NCBI RefSeq assembly: GCF_020740795.1
Contig: NC_067282.1
Location: 126,723,132-126,787,131, forward strand
Length of the DNA: 64,000 nucleotides
Direction: 5' to 3'
From: Apus apus
Lineage: Eukaryota > Chordata > Aves > Apodiformes > Apodidae
In this document: positions 46,651 to 59,358 of the stretch, in pieces
Numbering within the stretch: position 1 is the first letter of the stretch
Layout: each line of letters opens with the position of its first letter
Translations under genes and position numbers: made by a program
The notes under the pieces: generated by a model
The model's database searches: none
Seen by the model: only the letters and a program-made list of their open reading frames with translations
What the model was told of the DNA's origin: nothing

Positions 46651-48115
46651 TAAAAGCTTGTATGAGCTTAGGGAGACTGTCAGATAGGTAGAGATCACCA
46701 TTGTGATACCTATAAACAATGTTTGCCTATCAGGCTTGGGAAATCCCTAGTGTGTAAAGTTATTGGAGGCCGGAAGGCTATTTGACGAGTAGGTTGCATT
46801 GTCCTTATTTTTCCCTAGGGATCCATAGAACTGGGATAAGTGGACCCTCATTCTTAGGTTCTTAGTAAAGAGATCTTGGAGTTCACATGAACACCGATGC
46901 TTTCCAGTGGGCTATGTGGAGTAAGTCGCTGAGTCATCTGTATTAGTCATCCCTTAAAGTGGCCAGTGTAGGATTGTTTTCTTAATTTCCCAATCATAGT
47001 TCTGACATCATCACTCCAGCTTCCAGTCTCTACACTGATGGAACAATGCTATAGCTCAAGAATTTGGTGCAGTTAAAAATATCTGCGTGAAATACTCAAC
47101 CTCTTATTGTCATACATTTTGAGATGTTGCCTCACTTTTTTTTTTTTAAATTGAATTCCTTTAAGTGTAAAAGCTCTTTCAGATTCTTGGCTTGTGACTT
47201 GTTTTATCTTGGAGAATGTGTGACAGGTTAAATAAAACACTGGATTACTTTTCACTAGTGTTCTTCATAAAGCATTTTGGATTCTGCTCTCAAGGACTTG
47301 AATCGTAAATCTAATGTTCACTCACTTGCTCCTGTTCATCTTATCCTTGTATCAACTAGCTTATGAGGTTAAGCTCCAACATTGGATTTAGAAGGGTGAA
47401 CTATAAAATGGATGTAATTCCTACTTTTTTACATGCACGCATGTTCAAAAACAACAAGAGGTTATTTAGCGCAAGAGCAACAAGAAGCTGGATTTCACAG
47501 GAATCACAGAATTGTCCTTAGTTGTAATGGCTGCCTGTTCCATGCAAAATAAATTGCTTTCTGGATGCTGCATTTAGAATCATGAGCCTTCCACCTCTAC
47601 TTTCTGCTTTTCTATTAATGAGTATTTGTGTTTAAGGTTGGCTCTGTTATCCAGGACTGTGGAAACTGGGGTAATACTGATGATCCTGCTTGTAAGGATC
47701 TGAGATGAATAGATGAAAGTCTTCATTAGCATTAGGCAGTCAGGAATAGCAACCACACCAAGTACAGTGAGGCACCTGAGCATGCCATATGGGTGAATCA
47801 GAAGCTGGATAATTTGCCCATAGCTAATGGAAATTTATGCATTTCTGATACATTTTTCCTGTAAAAGCAGTATAATGTAAATGCAGAATGCTTCTGTCAA
47901 CAGGTAGGCATTGCTTGCTTTTACATGCACTAAATCCAGTGCACCAGTGCTTTAATGTGAGATTCCTTTGGAAAAACTGAATTGGCTTTTGGAGCTAGAT
48001 ACTTGTGACTTGGTCATCACTTTTGGCTGTGTTTTGACAATTCATAAACATACTTTAAACTGGAAACATATTAAATGCTCTTTCATACTTCTGGAATATG
48101 GGCTTGATAGCTTTT

Positions 48116-48445
48116 AGAATCATAGAATATCTGAAGTTGGAAGGGGCCCATAAGGATTATTGAGTCCAACTCTCTGCTCCTGCTCCTCACAGGACTACCT
48201 AAAACTAGACCATATGACAAAGAGCACTGTCCAGATGCTCCTTGAACTCTTGACAGGCTTGGTGCTGTGACCACTTCCTTGGAGAGCTTATTCCAGTGAC
48301 TGACCACTTTCTCAGTGCAGAACCTTTTCCTGATGTCCAGTCTCACTTCCCCTGAGTCTGCTTGATTCCATTCCCTCATTGCTGGTCACCTGAGAGAGAT
48401 CAGCATTCCTCCTCCACTGCCCACCTTGAGGAAGCTGTAGACTGT
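48116..48445 (-). repeat. CR1 LINE 3' fragment, minus orientation
   Basis: The plus strand reads agaatcatagaatatctgaa, then gttggaaggggcccataagg, through a reversed CR1 terminal segment (tctcagtgcagaaccttttc) to about 48445. Confidence 0.88.
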
Positions 48446-49028
48446 AGCATGCATTCACACATTTGAGATGGTTCCAAGCCAAAAGCTTCCATCATCAGTT
48501 GAATAACCAATCTTGGAGATGTCCCTGTGTGATTAACATGTTAGCATTAATTAGGTCCAGCTTGGCTGACTGAAATGCATGCTCAGGAGGGACAACATAA
48601 GTCAAAAAGGGGATACCCGGGAGTGGTTCACAGGTGGAATTGCAATTCCCAGGGATCACATGATTAATGATTAATAGGGTGGGACTAGTACATAGCTGGT
48701 TCAAGGCTAACTTGGCAAAGTCAGTGTTACCACTACTGTTTGTTCTAGCCAGCAATTCAGATGGGCTAACTACCTCCCTCTTTTAGGGCAGACAGTAGAA
48801 TATGCTGCTGTAGTTTCAGCAGTGAAGAGACATCCAGGTTGCTTGCCTAATCCAATGAAACGGGTCTTTCCCATCCAACTATATTGGAGCCAAAATCCAA
48901 AGAGATGGTTTGGCAGCATTCAAAGTACAGATAGTACTTGGTTAAAGAGGATTTTTTCTGGGCTAAAATTGTGGTTGTTTAACCTTCTTGAGATTCTGTC
49001 CTGCTTAACACACATTTCTTCTCTTCAG

Positions 49029-49200
49029 AGGGCCCCCGCGTCCGCGCCCTGCCCCAGTGGCTGGAGAGGCTGAGAACAAAGAGAACCATCATGAGGCGAA
49101 TGCTATGAGTCAGCAGTCACTTCGGCGTGGCTATAGGCGCCCATACAACTACCGGCGTCGGCCTCGTCCACCCAGTGCTCCAGCTCAGGATGGGAAAGAG
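49029..49200 (+). CDS. YBX3: YBX3 coding exon 7 (second basic/aromatic cluster)
   Basis: The acceptor is cttctcttcag and the donor gtaagc. It completes a split Arg codon and reads GPPRPRPAPVAGEAENKEN, then the RRGYRRPYNYRRRPRPPSAP cluster and a DGKE end. This region gives the basic/aromatic islands that bind RNA. It is phase 0 at the end. Confidence 0.97.
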
Positions 49201-49844
49201 GTAAGCAGGCTTCTGGAACACTGTGGCAGAGAGGGCTTTTCCATGGGGCAAATGCTTAAGACATTCTGTCCCATGGGAGTTTTAACAGTGGTGGTGTTGG
49301 TATGTTGGAGGACTCTAATGGCCAAGTCCAAAATGCTAATGGTGGAAGGTAGCTGGCTTCATTGTTCCTTGTGGAACTTCTTTAAGAATGAACAGCTTAT
49401 CTTAAATGGAACCAGCAGTGGGATAGGGACTGCTTCCAGATAGTTCTTAATTGGGGTCAGACTATAAGAAATGTTTTTGAAGTGGAAAGAAATAGTCCTT
49501 TCTAGCTTCCTCAAAAGTTCTGTCTTTATTGGAGTATAAGAGATGATTTTGAAAGCTCCAGATCCATTTCTTGAACTGCTTGAGTATGATGATTTCAGGA
49601 AACCTTTTGCAAACACAGATTTTACCTTAATGAGAAAGGACTTTCTCATTCTTTATCTGCCTGAGGTTGTCCCCTGACAGAATCTGATGTGTAATGCTTA
49701 AACTTAAGTGTATTTCCTGTAGATAATATCTGAGGATTAATCTTCCTTGATAATTTTGACCTGGGTTATGCTGGCTTTTCCACTGAACAGAGGAAGGGTC
49801 TAGAGGACAGCCTTTGCTTATAATAAAGGTTTATTGTGTCTCAG

Positions 49845-49910
49845 ACAAAGGTGACTGAAACACCTGCTGAAAATCCTGCTCCAGTGACCGAGCAGAATGG
49901 TGCTGAGTAA
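49845..49910 (+). CDS. YBX3: YBX3 coding exon 8 (C-terminus and stop)
   Basis: The acceptor is gtgtctcag. The exon reads TKVTETPAENPAPVTEQNG and ends GAE before the TAA stop at 49908-49910. It continues as UTR to 49946, where a gtaagg donor removes an intron in the 3' UTR. The stop is 36 bases upstream of that junction. Confidence 0.96.
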   Translation, partial: TKVTETPAENPAPVTEQNGAE

Positions 49911-50367
49911 AGTCCGGCTCCCCAGGCACCTTTAACCATCATTCAGGTAAGGAATAGAGAGAGTTCCTGTTCTCCAGCTGAAGAAGTGTATACTTCTAGG
50001 GCTTTGGCTCTGGCCATGTTCCCTTATGTATAGCTAGATGTTTGTGGTAATTTCTGAATGCTGTATAGCCAAACTAAGGAACTGCTTGCTGCTGCTTCTT
50101 TCTCTCCTCTGTGTCTGTATTTGTCACAAAGTAAATTTTGGAATATTAATCTGATTTTTCAGGAAGATCTGTCTGTTCTATATAGCAATAGCATCTGTTG
50201 ATGAGTTAGCTTTAGGAAGCTACTGTACTCTCAGCTTTCAGATAGGATAAGCCCGTCGTGCTTATTCTGTCTGTCATTATGATAAATCCCTTTCCACCTC
50301 ACATCCTGCCTCTTCAACAGGAAAGTGAAACTTAAACTGCATTTTCTTACATTTGCCTCTTTAACAG

Positions 50368-50885
50368 GTGTCATAAAATACAACTCAAAAGTAACACCAA
50401 AGAAACATTCAAGCAATAAATTGTCAACAATGATGATGAGAACAAGGATTTGAAACAATCAGAACTTAAAAAATAAATTTACCAGCTGCTGAGATCCAGG
50501 GAACGCCTGCAAGATGGATACGTGAAGAGAGAAAAAGAGAGCAAGATTCAGAAAGAGCAACCTCCCCAGTTTCAAAAGCAACTGTGGCGTTATTTTTTTT
50601 TCCTTAATTTCACTATTTCCTAGTATTGGATTTTTCAATTTTTCTTTTGGTATCAAACTGAAAAGGGAAAAAAGCCCAACCAAAGAGCTGAAATTGAAAT
50701 AAAATCCTTTTTTTTATTGGATGTTGGTGCTAAACCTCCCAGGTGTGATGAGTTTTTTCTGTGCCAGTCCTGTTCACTGCAGGACCACGGGAGGAGAAAA
50801 TTCTGCTTTCCTTGGTAAGATCTATTTGAACCTGTGCAGCATGGGTGACGTTCCTCACAAATAAAACTTATTTCAACTGCCAAAA
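50368..50885 (+). other. YBX3: YBX3 last exon, 3' UTR
   Basis: The acceptor ctctttaacag is followed by an untranslated exon starting gtgtcataaaatacaactc. It runs to the poly(A) signal AATAAA at 50860-50865 and probable cleavage near 50880. An upstream AATAAA at 50698-50703 could give a shorter form. Confidence 0.8.
50860..50865 (+). promoter_or_regulatory. YBX3: YBX3 poly(A) signal AATAAA
   Basis: A canonical AATAAA (cacaaataaaactta) lies about 950 bases beyond the stop codon in genomic terms and about 530 bases in the spliced 3' UTR. It is followed by a TG-rich stretch (ttccatttcaatgtctgttc). Confidence 0.8.
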
Positions 50886-50889
50886 AAGT

Positions 50890-53800
50890 TCCATTTCAAT
50901 GTCTGTTCTTATTTATCTTTAAAATAATTCATTTTGCTTCTTCAGTGTCTATATGTGAAAATAAGAGCTGCCTCTCTAGTATGTGGTGGATGCTTTATGG
51001 TACATGTGCAAGGACATGGCTAGGTTAGGTGGATCTACTTCAATCTATAACAAGTTCTGCAAAGAAATTACAAAACAGAGCCATAGCCTACACTGTCCTT
51101 TCTGCTTTTTTTGCTCAAATGTTGTAAATGGTTGGGGTTTTTCTGCTACCATATTGTGGCAGGAGTTTGGGGGATTTGGTCTGGGTTGTGGGGTATTATT
51201 TTCCCCAATCTGTTTGCTGGGCTTTTGTGTTCTGAAAACAGTAGAGTCTGAGATTGGAGATTTCTCTGCTGGAAAATATAAGTGGGTTTAGTAGCTGCTG
51301 CATTATTCAAGCTTCTGTTCCAAATAACGGCAGTGTATTTTTTTAGCCTCTCCACTTTTCCTTACTTGAAAACAGTAAAATCTTTGTACCTCTGCCATTT
51401 TGTATTAATGAGCAAATTATTTAACTGCCTTACTAATGTGTTTGTATTTCTAATGTTCCTCCCTAAAATTTGGATGTCTTGCAAGTGTTAACAGTCTGCT
51501 TGTAGCTGTTGAAATGGGTGTTGAATATTTCTTCACCTATCTTGTGGCCCTCATTCTGTAGTCCAACATTTCTCACATTCCTCTCCTGCAGTTGCTGTTA
51601 CCCAAACCATAGATAGTATATTTGCTTCATTAATGCACATCTTTCTGTTCTTATGATGCAGTCTTTACCAAGTCTTGACTCAATATGACTTTGTGTGAAC
51701 CACCTTGGTCTGGAGCAACACTAGTTGTACACATGTAGGATTAAATGAGAGTAGAGAGATTCTTGGCAGGTACTTTCTGTCCTTGTCTCCTGTAGTTTCC
51801 ATGTTCTTGCATGCTATTAATAAGTAAAAATTATATGAGGTTCTCTGGAGGCATACTTTCTTTCGTTACTCCTGAGGAAATGAGAAGTAGGGGAGCATAG
51901 GGGATAATAGCGCTCCAAAGCACTTTGCTTCCAGCTTCTGGGGAGGTGAGAATTGGCCCTTGCACCCTGTTGCTTTTGCCTTTAGAGGGCAGGGAAAGGT
52001 TTAGTGATGCGTGAGTTGTGCCGCCCACAGCTGACTGCGTTGGGGATTGCCTGCTTACTTTTGCAATAAATTAGGAACTCTTAATGAAATGTGAATTGAG
52101 AACTACAGGCTTGGTTGAGGAAGGAGAATGCTTCTGCATTCCCTGCAAGCTCGTGTACAGTAACATGCCATTGCATCACTAGATTGCTTACCAAACAGTT
52201 CCAAAACTATTAATTCAAGGATTTCTGTGATACTGAGTTTGGTAAGCTGTAGACTGTGAAAGACTGAGATGTATTCAGTGGTATTCTAGTGTCTTCCATT
52301 GGAAAATGAAGAATATGGCTGTTTTGACACAGAACAAAATTTAATAAGGTAAGGAAAATGGAAGTAATGCACCTTTTGCAAATTCTTAAGCAGAGTAATC
52401 CTTAGTGAATGTAGTTTTGTTCAGAACTAAACTTATTTCAGGCAGATTGGGGTGAAGTTGGCAGTTTCACTGTAATATAAACAGATGTGAGAGATTCATA
52501 AATACTGAAACATTACTGCAGAATTTGTCCTAAAAATACTTGAACTTTCATTGTTAAAAAGCAAGTGATTTTTCTTAGTGTGATTTGACAGGCCAAATGT
52601 TTGTTTGTTTTTTTTAATCTCAGCAAAAGTGAAGGTCAGATTTGAACCAGTTTAACGAATCACCAACTAGTTATCTTTGTTTTATGAAAAGAGAAATTGA
52701 GGAGAGATGCAAGTAGTGTCCTAGTCTAGTTTTTAAATGTTGTTTCAGTCCTTTGTGTTAAGAAGAATCTTTGCATAAAACGGAAGCTTGTGACTCACAC
52801 AGCCTCCCTAATCCCTTAATTTCTGTTTATGAAAAGAGAGGCTCAACTCTAGCAAGTCTAAAGTGCTTACTAAAGTTACATTTTAGGTGTCTTAAGTTTT
52901 AGATGTCTTATTCCCGTACTAGGCTACTTGTTCTCTTGTTAGCTGCAGAAACACAAAACTGGTGTTTCTTAATGGAGGGTTAGTTCTCTTGGTGACTGTG
53001 ATGCTTGTATGCTTGTAAATAAGGCTATGAGTTATTTGCCTCAAGCAAAACTTCAGATGAGTTTGTGTTGTGTTTTCTTTTCTTAAAAGATGCATAGCTA
53101 TAAGGATTTTGAATTTGCAGAGTAGTTAACATGCTTTCATACCTACTTGGAGCCATTGTTTTTGTGCTACGTTAGTTCTCTTATTCCAGTCTTCTTCCCT
53201 TTCATAGGCACTTATAATGGCTTACCATTAGAGTGGATTACACTTTTGTAGTGTAATCATTTAAGAGTGTTTTTGTAGTACTCTGTCTGACAGTAACCAG
53301 GCTTTTTGCTTGTGAAGGCTGATGTCTACTGTTACTTAGCCACAAAAATATTCTCTGTGGCTTGTCTTCTTTTGAGGAAGATGAAGAAGGAAAGAAGTTA
53401 TGTAGGCCTTCATCTGTGCATTGTTTCATTTAAATGTAATAGTCTTGCAATGACAAAATATTCACTGATGTAGAGAAATATGTATCCTGTAAACTTCTGC
53501 ATTGACCAATCATGTATCCTTGTGCAGCCCTTCCCACCCACTTCTATGGGAGGACTGTATACAGGTGTAACAAATGCTGAGAAGCGAAACAGACTTTTTG
53601 CTGCAGTGGGAAAAACTTTGGAAATAAAGCTTGTGCTGTATAGAACTTGATTCCATAGCCCTTAGGGTGAGCTGTGTGCATACATATGCATACGTATTTG
53701 CTGCCAGGGCATGTGCTTGAGACTTTGTCATAGAATCCTAGGATGAACTTGCATGTGGCCTGGACAGCCAAAGTTGTAGTGTTAGTTCAGCATAAAGGAG

Positions 53801-56264
53801 ATGAAGTTTTGGAGGCCACATTGAGCAAGTGGAAGCTTGAACTTTTCATTTTGTGCTGTTAACAATAGCAGAACAATGCAGCTGTGATTAGATTTTGAGT
53901 CTTAGAGCTAGACAGTGATGTCCTGAGCAGAAAACTGATCCTGATGACTTAATACCACCAGCTGCTGAGATGAATAATTCTGATATCCTAAGGTTTTAAA
54001 ATGTGATAAGAAAGACCTACAGAAGGTTGTCGCAGAGTTCAGAGTTTCATCATATTTCTTGATTGCTGCCAAAATGCATGGTTTGCTATCAGTCTGGAGT
54101 GTTGACTTAAAAACTGACTTGTAGGACCACATGTCCTTGGAATTAGTAAGGAACTGCTTTGGCTGTATTTCTAGGCATGATTGGAAAGTATGTGTTTGTA
54201 GTACTCAAAGAGATCTGTTACTAAAAGATTTGGGGTGTGAGTTAAATGTGTGAAGATCCAACACAGTTTTAGCCATATGAGCAGCTTGTCAGCATAAAAC
54301 TCAACTTCAGCTGTATCTCAAGCTGAGGTCAAACTTGGGCTGCTATAACATATTAGATAACTGCAGTTAGAGGGTAAGAATAAAAACATGCTTTGTACAG
54401 TGTACCTATAATAGTCTTGTTTTGTTACCAGAGGCCTAAAAGGTCTAGCCAATTATTTTCCCTTACAAAACACGTTTTTGTCTGTGTGCTCTTAACAGTT
54501 TTTAATGGCCTCTAAATCTTGCCCTTCCTTGAAAATAGGTGTCACCTCAAAACTTTATCTTATTGCTTATGTTCATGTTCCAGTGATCCAAACCCCAGAG
54601 CACCTAGCGAAAATGAGGTAAGGTACACAATAGTTTATCGAAAACAGGAAAACAAGAAAATATCCTACTGTTTTCTTTGAAAAAATGTAAATGCATTTTA
54701 CAGTGGTGCAGAATCAAAGAGGTGGTGGTACTGTTTAAAAAAAAATAACAAATCAGTATTAATAGAATGTATACAGAAGAGGCCTCCTGCTTTCATGCTG
54801 GTAATGCCTAGGTGATACTGTCCTTGCCCTGGAGGAAATGACTGACTCAGAAGGAATGTTGTTCACCTCCTCGGTTCTCAACAAGCTCTTGGCTCCTCTA
54901 CAAAGAATGCCAGCAAAAAGAACATTATTTTAATACTAGTATGTGTAAATAGGGCTGTTGTAGATGCTGTAATCTCTCCATACACATTTCAGGAAAAATG
55001 TTGGCAAGGATCTGGACTAGAATTTTGAAGCTGTTTATGCCAACAAGTAAAACAGCTAGTATGGATTCTCTTTTTGAGCCTTCCTGAGGTAACCTGAACT
55101 GGGGCTTAACAATCAGGAACTGGAAAGTGCTAGTATTAAATGAAATAAATATTTTAAACAAAGCTTTAGGCCATGTTCTGACAAGGAATGAGATGTCTGA
55201 GTGGACTTGTGAAATGTCCACAGCACTTTCTCAGTTGCTTTACACTGGAGAGAAGGGCACACTTTCAGCCATCATTATGTGGGGGGCTGCATCATCGGCC
55301 TTTTAGCATTTTGGTATGAAACTGTTAATGGAAACCAAACAGTGTTCAGAATCCAGGCAGCTCTGATGGGTGTAGCACCACCTGAATTGCTAGACAAAAG
55401 GGCTGTAGGACAACTTGCACATCTGTTTTGTAGGAAAGATAGATGTTTTACATGAAAAAAGAGGAATGTGCTTTGAGCTATGCCATTGCAGGCTCTTTGG
55501 ACTAGGCTCAGTTCGATGGCTACTGGGTAGTTCGCTCCTAAACATCCAGTTCTTGCCTTGTGGACAGCCTGAATGTGTAACTAAGGTCAGTAAAGCTTGT
55601 TCTGACAAGAAAAGTGAAGGCATTGCAGTGTTAAATACCAGAGCATCTGCTAACCTTCAAAGGTATTTAATGGTTGAGCTTATAACTTCTTTGCTAAGCT
55701 TCACACAGTTGATTAAAAATGTTATCCAACAAAAATGAACCAGGGTGAATACAAATTCCAGTACTCATCTAGGTGTCTGCCTGACAAAAAAACCCAAAAC
55801 ATTCCAACTTATTTCTGATGTGCTTATAAAGTGTCATTTAATAGAGGCTAAGGAGTGAACAGCTAAGGAAACAGAATGTGGGCATACAGATTGGCAGTTC
55901 ACCAGTGCCAGCTTCCTTTGCTGAAGCATGCTTTTCCTTACAGTACAGGAAGTACTTGTGAGTAACTGCTGTACATACACAGGTCACTAAAATGGAACTT
56001 AAGGAGACTGAGCATGAAGCTAAACTGCTGCTGACACTTTTCATTACAAAAGTCTTTGGTGATGTGAGACTAAGAGATGTCAACCCAGCAATCCAGATTA
56101 TAGTGATAAATTATGTGAGCACTATATTGGGCTTTTGCTCCACATACTTTTTGCTGAAAATTTGTGTTGCATACCCCTGTGACATGAGATCAAGGTGTTT
56201 CAGTGTGAGCTATCTGGTTTCTGCTGCAAGTCTAAAATATCTAGCTGGGCTGAAATCTGGTTGC
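50890..56264. other. Intergenic DNA between YBX3 and the LTR
   Basis: About 5.4 kb is without a gene I can support. There are many short Met-initiated open frames but none with splice context or family motifs. No CR1 copy was noted. Confidence 0.6.
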
Positions 56265-56828
56265 TGTGATTTAAGCCCAGCTGGCAACTACACCCCACAC
56301 AGCCACTTCTTTCTCAGAAAGGTAAAAGTGAGAAAACTCATGGGTTGAGATAAAAACAGTTTAATAAGTAAAACAAAAGCCACATGCACAAGCAAAGCAA
56401 ATCAAGGAATTCACTGACTGCTTCCCTTGGGCAAGCAGGTGTTCAGGCAGCTCCAGGAAAACAAGTCTCTATCATGTGTAACAGTTATTTGGGAAGACAA
56501 ATGCCATTACTCAAACCATTCCCCCCCTTTCTTCTTCTTCTTCCCTCAGCTTTCTATGCTTGGCATATTGTCTTATTGTGTGAAATATCCCTTTGGTCAT
56601 TTGGGGTCACCTGTCTCAGCTGTGTCCCCTCCTAGCTCCTTCTACAACCCCAGCCTACTTGCTGGTGAGTTGTTGAGAGAGGCAGACAAGGCCTTGACTC
56701 TGTCAGCACTGCTCAGCAGTAACTAAAACATCCCTGTGTTATCAACACTGTTTTCAGCACAAATCCCAAACACAACCTCATACCAGCTATTATGAAGAAA
56801 CCTAACTCTCCCAGCCTAAACCAGGCCA
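56265..56828 (-). mobile_element. Solo endogenous-retrovirus LTR, minus orientation
   Basis: The plus strand reads tgtgatttaagcccagctgg at the left edge and cagcctaaaccaggcca at the right, so on the minus strand the unit begins TGGCCTGGTTTAGGC and ends in ...AAATCACA. A minus-strand poly(A)-type ATTAAA lies near 56366. The sequence with gggttgagataaaaacagtt, taaaacaaaagccacatgca and aacagttatttgggaagaca matches an avian ERV LTR type common in neoavian genomes (my recognition, no search run). No internal viral genes flank it. No clear target-site duplication was seen. Confidence 0.8.
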
Positions 56829-58745
56829 GTGGTAGATGTTGAGATGCATGAAGCAAAGCTCACGGTCCCCACAAGCTGATTCTCAATGTAATAAATAAGA
56901 CAACCAGCCTAAACAACCTGAAATAAAAACCGTATAGTTTTTCAAGGAATGTATGCTGTTCCTACACCGGTGCATGTCCCTAGCTCTTCTCTTGTTATCA
57001 CACAGCTGGGGAGAAAGAGATAGACCTAGTCTGGTCACCCAGAGAACAAGCTGTGCCCCAAGTTGCAACTGTCAGTTCTTTCTTCCCAACTTCTGTCCCC
57101 ACAGCTCATCACTGTTAGGGGCTTGTAGTTACATAGTGCCAGGAGCAAGAAAAAGGGCGGTAGAAATGACACATATTCACAGGTATTCCCATCACCTCTC
57201 CTGCAAACTCGTTCTGTTCCTTCAAAGTGGGGTGACCTGGTACCTCAGTGTAAGCACCTGTACTTGAAGCTAAGTTGCTGTATGATGGTTAGAGCCTATA
57301 ATTTTTCTGCTTTTTCAGTGAGGAGAAAATTAAGGTGCTCTTAATGCTTTCTGTTGATGGTGCTCTCATGCCTTCCTTCTGCCTCAGTGGTTTTACAGAA
57401 AAAAAACCCAACAAAACAATAACAAAAAAACCCTACCACTTTCCAAAATTTGGAAAGGAGAAGTTGTAAAGTGATCAGACTTGAGGACTGAAAAACAATG
57501 TTAGCAGGTGGTTCCTTTCCTTACAGCTCCTCTCTTTGATCATGGCCTTTCACTCTGGCAAAAGACAGTATTCTTACAGACTCATGTATTGTAGCCTTCC
57601 AATTACAGGAAATGGTGTTCAGCTTCACAAAAAATGATACATCTTCACTGAATGTCCCAATTAATTAAAAGGCGTTTTTTTAGTAAGTTGGTTTTGAGCA
57701 ATATTATCTATTCTCAGTGGGATACCTGGATTAAAAAAAAATGTGTTTTTGTTTGTTTAACATTGGCCACTTGGTCTAAGTGAAAACTGAGCTTTCTGGA
57801 AAATCTACAATCTATACTTAGCACTCTGTGGCTAAAAGTTCACACAAAGATCATAAAATGCAGTATGTTCCTACACAAGCTGTTAAATATAGTGCTTCTT
57901 TGAACAATTTAGTTTTCAATACCACATTAACGAATAAAGACAATGTAGTCAAAGGTACCAAAGTGAGGATGTTCCATTAAAAATCCTCCAGAGAGGATTA
58001 TCTTGCATTTACTTGGTTTCCTTGTGCTGCTCTGCCACTTTATTCTACCTTGGCTGGAATGAAGACCTGCCCACTGGAAAGTCAAGCACAGAATTCAAAG
58101 TTTATGTTTGTAATAATTTGTGGCTCTAGAAACGCTTGGTAGCAATACGAAAAAATATATATTAAAACAAGGTGTGTGTGTTAAATTATTTTCATATTTT
58201 CACCTTTTGAAATTGAGATTAATCAGTCTCAAGAGTATAACTAGTCTAAAATTCAGCAAACTTTTGACAGAACATTGAGATGTGATTTAAATCATTAAAT
58301 GCCTCTTCCAAGGAGACAGAGATTTTCTCACTTGCTATATGCTGCTTACTTTCTAGTTAGAAGAGACTGATCTTAATGAAAGGGAACTTCCTTCTTAAAA
58401 CTTGCACTGACTTCTGTCTCAGATAAAATAATAATTTATTCATTAACAGCAAGCCACAAGGTGGTGCTCTCAATCCACATTTGACTACAAAAGAAAAGGA
58501 ATCTTTTTTCTTGTCTTTTTTTAAATCTTGAGCAGTAGGAACATAACGAAGAGAAACATGTTTTATAATGTGATTAATTGGATTTTTGCAGCAATCCCAC
58601 AGACTACACCACACACACTGCAGCCTAGAATGGTAAAGAATTTTTTCTTAAATGAAAAATGCTACCTCCACACGGTTTGAAAAGAAAAACCTTTCTGGGA
58701 AAAGCAGTCCAAGAAAAAGAAAATATGGGATTTCACCTGTTTTTT
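56829..58745. other. AT-rich intergenic DNA downstream of SYCE3
   Basis: I recognise no gene or repeat here. It contains several A tracts. The 3' end of SYCE3 probably lies just beyond 58746. Confidence 0.55.
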
Positions 58746-58751
58746 TTATTT
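58746..58751 (-). promoter_or_regulatory. SYCE3: Candidate SYCE3 poly(A) signal
   Basis: A minus-strand AATAAA (plus-strand tttatt in a T-rich run) lies about 430 bases beyond the SYCE3 stop. Other candidates exist further down (58436), so the choice is tentative. Confidence 0.4.
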
Positions 58752-59182
58752 GGAAAAAAAGTAGTTCTTTAGTTTTCCTTAGACAGCATGTGCTGATGTA
58801 ATACCACTGTGATGTACCCACCCCTCACACCCCACCCCCCCATTTGCTAAGGTGTCATAAGGATTCCACATATATGGGTGATGAAGAGAGTATGGTCTTT
58901 CCGGAAGAAAGGCACAGAAAGCATGTAAGTTGTCTGTTCACACACACTACAAGGGTTACTGATAAGCATAATAAAACTAGACACATTATTACCTTTTACC
59001 TTCAACAATAGAAATATATATATATATGTAATCTCATTAAAGTACTTCCACAGATGTATACACATAAGTAGTTTTTAGTAAGATGAAAGCAAATCCATTT
59101 TCCAGTGCCTGTGAAACCTCCAGGGCAGGAAAATAAAAAGACTGAAGTGATTTTCCAAAGGATGTAGTTCTGCCAGCATGAC

Positions 59183-59358
59183 TCAATTAAATTTCTTTTT
59201 TTGCTCTTCATCTTTAGATTCACCTAGCACCTCTTCCCATTTCTTCTCCATCTCTTCTTTGCAATGCAGGAAGGCATCTTCCAAATGCCTCATGGAGTTG
59301 GTCAGGTCAGGATTGGTACGTATGATTACCATGTCATATGCCATCCAGGTTGCCTGCA
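59183..59358 (-). CDS. SYCE3: SYCE3 coding exon 2 and stop
   Basis: The acceptor gttgggtttgtag (minus strand) is followed by VQATWMAYDMVIIRTNPDL and on to KDEEQKKKFN and TGA (59185-59183). The acceptor was chosen because it restores the conserved Val-Gln-Ala-Thr-Trp join. An upstream in-frame acceptor (ttttatttag, about 59399) would add an extra hydrophobic KIPGLVVCVGFV stretch and is less likely. Confidence 0.94.

Larger units (their letters stand above)
44753..49028 (+). other. YBX3: YBX3 intron 6
   Basis: This intron contains three minus-oriented CR1 pieces (about 44940-45262, 46002-46650, 48116-48445). Between them, 45262-45720 is GC-rich with an aatacacaagggatacaata element that I could not assign. 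The rest shows no gene. Confidence 0.8.
24790..50885 (+). other. YBX3: YBX3 gene (complete transcription unit)
   Basis: This is a complete Y-box protein gene. Coding exons 24924-25176, 28945-29008, 30689-30722, 35647-35736, 35909-36031, 44658-44752, 49029-49200 and 49845-49910 have matched phases and GT-AG borders and give 298 residues. Domain order: Ala/Pro-rich N-terminus (1-84); cold-shock domain (about 85-158) with RNP1 GYGFIN (100-105) and RNP2 VFVHQ (113-117); then alternating basic/aromatic clusters ([34 protein letters not shown]) and acidic stretches. Y-box proteins bind CCAAT-type Y-box DNA and package and silence mRNA in the cytoplasm. YBX3 rather than YBX1 is indicated by [23 protein letters not shown] (YBX1 has [21 protein letters not shown]) and by VHRNPTYRPRYR. 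The 3' UTR has one intron (49947-50367). The length matches the short mammalian isoform of about 303 residues. Confidence 0.95.

Noticed and set aside
24924-49910. Assignment of the Y-box gene as YBX1
   Set aside because: Residues after the cold-shock domain ([23 protein letters not shown]) and the VHRNPTYRPRYR block match YBX3, not YBX1.
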